From Sulfitobacter sp. (GTDB lineage: Bacteria > Pseudomonadota > Alphaproteobacteria > Rhodobacterales > Rhodobacteraceae), in assembly GCA_024636405.1 (NCBI GenBank), contig JAGXHC010000020.1, forward strand, positions 1-8,781: DNA of 8,781 bases. Reading direction: 5' to 3'. This document shows, piece after piece, positions 6,806 through 8,781 of the stretch. The notes under the pieces were generated by a model, which saw only the letters and a list, made by a program, of their open reading frames with translations, ran no database searches and was not told where the DNA came from. A program made the position numbers and the translations under genes. Within the stretch, counting starts at the first letter, position 1. The number at the start of each line of letters is the position of its first letter.

Positions 6806-7360
6806 CTATTCTAACGTAGATCGTTCGACCGCGATCAGCCCAAGAGTACGCGCAGTTGCGAGGGCAAGAACCGGGCTATCCGGGCCGCCACTGGTCGTTT
6901 GATAGATGCGCATTGCTTTGCGGGTCGGCGCGTCAAACAGGCCAGAGATTTCTCCGCCATACTCTCCGCGTGCCGCCAATGCGCGCTGTAAGGTTTCTAT
7001 GAATTGCGGTGTCAGTTGATCTGCGCAGGGCGTTTCAAACCAGTTGTCCTTGCGCTGCGTTACGATCTTTTGGCGTGTTTCGGTGCGGTAGATGGGCAGA
7101 GCCTGTATCTCTCCGGTGGTGCTGATCTGCGCAGGCTGCACCTGAACCTGCTCGGTCACAGTCTCGATCACGGCGGGGGACACGGTGCGACCCCAGCAAG
7201 ATCCGGGCATTGCACCCTCGGGCCCTTGGGTGGTGGCCTCGCGTACGCCGGGCTCGAATGGCTCTTCGCCAACCGAGGCGATGTCGCATCCCGCTAAAGC
7301 TGCAAGGGCGAGCAGCACCGCGCCCCCCTTCAGTATTCCTGATCGTTTGTTGAACTGCAC
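6806..7360 (-). CDS. Putative lipoprotein with peptidoglycan-binding domain
   Basis: Minus-strand gene, 184 residues from GTG 7360, preceded by AAAAGG with six bases of spacing. An in-frame TTG at 7438 has no RBS and would place an implausible N-terminus before the signal, so it was rejected. A hydrophobic segment ends in the lipobox LAGC (22-25), so C25 is the likely lipidated residue; D26 follows it, which in enterobacteria favours inner-membrane retention. The middle is uncharacterised and holds two more cysteines (SCWGR and TPCADQ). Residues 116-175 look like a PG_binding_1 domain (PF01471): TLQRALAARGEYGGEISGLF, then DAPTRKAMRIYQ. It ends 15 bases from the tonB stop, in convergent orientation, and is probably a separate unit acting at the cell wall. 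No enzymatic domain was seen. Confidence 0.78.
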   Translation of the reverse strand: MQFNKRSGILKGGAVLLALAALAGCDIASVGEEPFEPGVREATTQGPEGAMPGSCWGRTVSPAVIETVTEQVQVQPAQISTTGEIQALPIYRTETRQKIVTQRKDNWFETPCADQLTPQFIETLQRALAARGEYGGEISGLFDAPTRKAMRIYQTTSGGPDSPVLALATARTLGLIAVERSTLE

Positions 7361-7422
7361 GCGACGCCTTTTGAGGTCTCTTATTTCGCAATATCCTAGC
7401 CCGCTTTTTACGCGCTGCCTAG

Positions 7423-7868
<446 letters not shown>

Positions 7869-7869
<1 letters not shown>

Positions 7870-8651
7870 TGTTGGCGGGAGCGCGGCGTCTGCTGGTGCA
7901 CCTGATCAAACAAATGACGCGCCGCGCATGGCCGATCTTGTGCGCGGGGCTGATCGCGCTGGTTCCGGGAACGCTGGCGGCGCAGACGGTCGTGTCAGCA
8001 CGCTATAGTGACGCGACAACGCGCTATGATCACGGCGTGTTGGGCGATGCCATAGAATGGGGTACGCTCGAGCTAGGCCTGAGTGACGGCGTGACACGCC
8101 GGTTTGTTTTGCCCCAGACGCTTGTGTTCGAAGACACAACGCCACGGCTGGTTGATCTTGATGCAGACGGATCCCCCGAAGTCATCGTGGTAGAAAGCAG
8201 CCTCACGCTTGGCGCGCGGTTGGTGGTCTACGGGCCTCAGGGCAGGCTTGCCATGACGGATCACATCGGCCGCAAAAACCGCTGGCTTGCCCCGGTGGGT
8301 GCGGCAGATTTTACCGGTGATGGCAGATCTGAGATTGCAATGGTCGTCACCCCCCATCTTGCGGGCAGACTGGTGCTTTTGGCCTATGATGGCTCGTCGC
8401 TGACAGAAATCGCCATGACCGAGGGCCTGACAAACCACCGTATTGGCGACCCGGAAATTGCCGGTGGCATTCGCAGCTGTGACGCTGCCCCCGAAATCGT
8501 TCTGGCCCAAATGCCATGGCCTCGCTCTGGCATGGCACCGATGGTTGCGGTCAGATATTCCGATGGCAACCTCGAAACCACGCCCTTCGCAGCCCCCTTT
8601 ACCCAAGATAACATCGCCCAAGCCCTAAGCTGCGCCATAGCGCCTTCCTAA
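7869..8651 (+). CDS. Exported FG-GAP/VCBS-type repeat protein, function unknown
   Basis: 260 residues from ATG 7869, which overlaps the ferredoxin stop as TGATG. Neither this start nor the in-frame ATG 7914 has a good RBS; the latter would give a shorter, more standard signal peptide. The hydrophobic segment at about 22-38 ends in LAAQ, a likely signal-peptidase I site, so the protein is probably periplasmic. Two calcium-loop-like repeats are visible: VDLDADGSPEVIVVE (95-109) and ADFTGDGRSEIAMVV (146-160), as in FG-GAP/VCBS beta-propeller blades. A third, degenerate one may be near 199-214 (RSCDAAPEIVLAQ). C204 and C256 could form a disulfide. With only two or three blades visible the fold is uncertain, and no catalytic motif was recognised. 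Coupling to a cytoplasmic ferredoxin gene gives no obvious functional clue. Confidence 0.75.
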
Positions 8652-8692
8652 AGCCCGCTTCCCTATTCCAAATGGTTCAAAATCCTGGGGGT

Positions 8693-8710
8693 CCGGGGGC
8701 TAGCCCCCGG
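8693..8710. terminator. Perfect palindrome between converging genes, probable bidirectional terminator or REP-like element
   Basis: CCGGGGGCTAGCCCCCGG reads the same on both strands and can form a 7-bp GC stem with a CTAG loop. It sits 41 bases after the FG-GAP gene and 12 bases beyond the purD stop, the usual place for a shared terminator. Neither side has a strong T run; the minus strand reaches only a weak ATTTTG about 10 bases later. It may therefore be a Rho-assisted stop or a dispersed palindromic repeat. Confidence 0.5.
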
Positions 8711-8722
8711 TCCGGTGTTGGC

Positions 8723-8781
8723 CTAGTCGAGCGCCCGCCAGCCAATATCGCTGCGGAAAACCCCTTCGGGCCAGTCAACCG
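8723..8781 (-). CDS. purD: Phosphoribosylamine-glycine ligase (GAR synthetase), C-terminal end only
   Basis: The minus strand from the window edge reads VDWPEGVFRSDIGWRALD and then TAG (8723-8725). This matches the characteristic alphaproteobacterial PurD C-terminus (the DWPxGxxRxDIGWRA pattern). PurD joins glycine to phosphoribosylamine in the second step of purine synthesis. Only 18 codons are visible, and the 5' part lies beyond the right edge. The gene converges on the FG-GAP gene. The call rests on this short tail alone. Confidence 0.72.
   Translation of the reverse strand, partial: VDWPEGVFRSDIGWRALD

Overview
The window reads as chromosomal DNA from an alphaproteobacterium, most likely a Rhodobacteraceae (Roseobacter-group) member. 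The grounds are G+C-rich codon use, tightly overlapping genes, an FdVI-type [2Fe-2S] ferredoxin and protein styles familiar from that family. The assignment is by recognition only; no database search was possible.

Positions 1-6790 form one plus-strand operon for energised vitamin B12 uptake. It opens with the 3' end of a cobalamin riboswitch (1-23) and a leader that can fold to hide the ribosome binding site of the first gene (24-172). Then come btuB (TonB-dependent outer-membrane receptor), btuF (periplasmic binding protein), btuC (permease), btuD (ATPase), and a dedicated motor set: exbB, two exbD paralogues and tonB. Most junctions are ATGA or TGATG overlaps, so the genes look translationally coupled. 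The implied route is: B12 crosses the outer membrane through BtuB, driven by TonB-ExbB-ExbD; BtuF captures it in the periplasm; BtuCD imports it across the inner membrane.

Two genes of this operon are broken as read. btuB changes frame once between 892 and 970, most likely near 920-930, where one base seems to be missing. btuC changes frame at a run of nine G (3702-3710), where one G seems to be extra. Both genes are otherwise full length and well conserved, so sequencing or assembly error, recent mutation, or slippage at the G tract must be told apart.

A second point of interest is the ExbD pair. The first has the conserved proton-pathway aspartate in its membrane helix (D20). The second has asparagine there (N20), within a 42-nt segment that is 39/42 identical between the two genes.

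Positions 6791-8781 hold unrelated genes. A minus-strand lipoprotein with a peptidoglycan-binding domain converges on tonB. A divergent plus-strand pair encodes a [2Fe-2S] ferredoxin and an exported FG-GAP/VCBS-type protein, overlapping by one base. After a perfect 18-bp palindrome, the last codons of a minus-strand purD run off the right edge. No rRNA, tRNA, insertion sequence, CRISPR array or gene-free stretch over 300 bases was seen.
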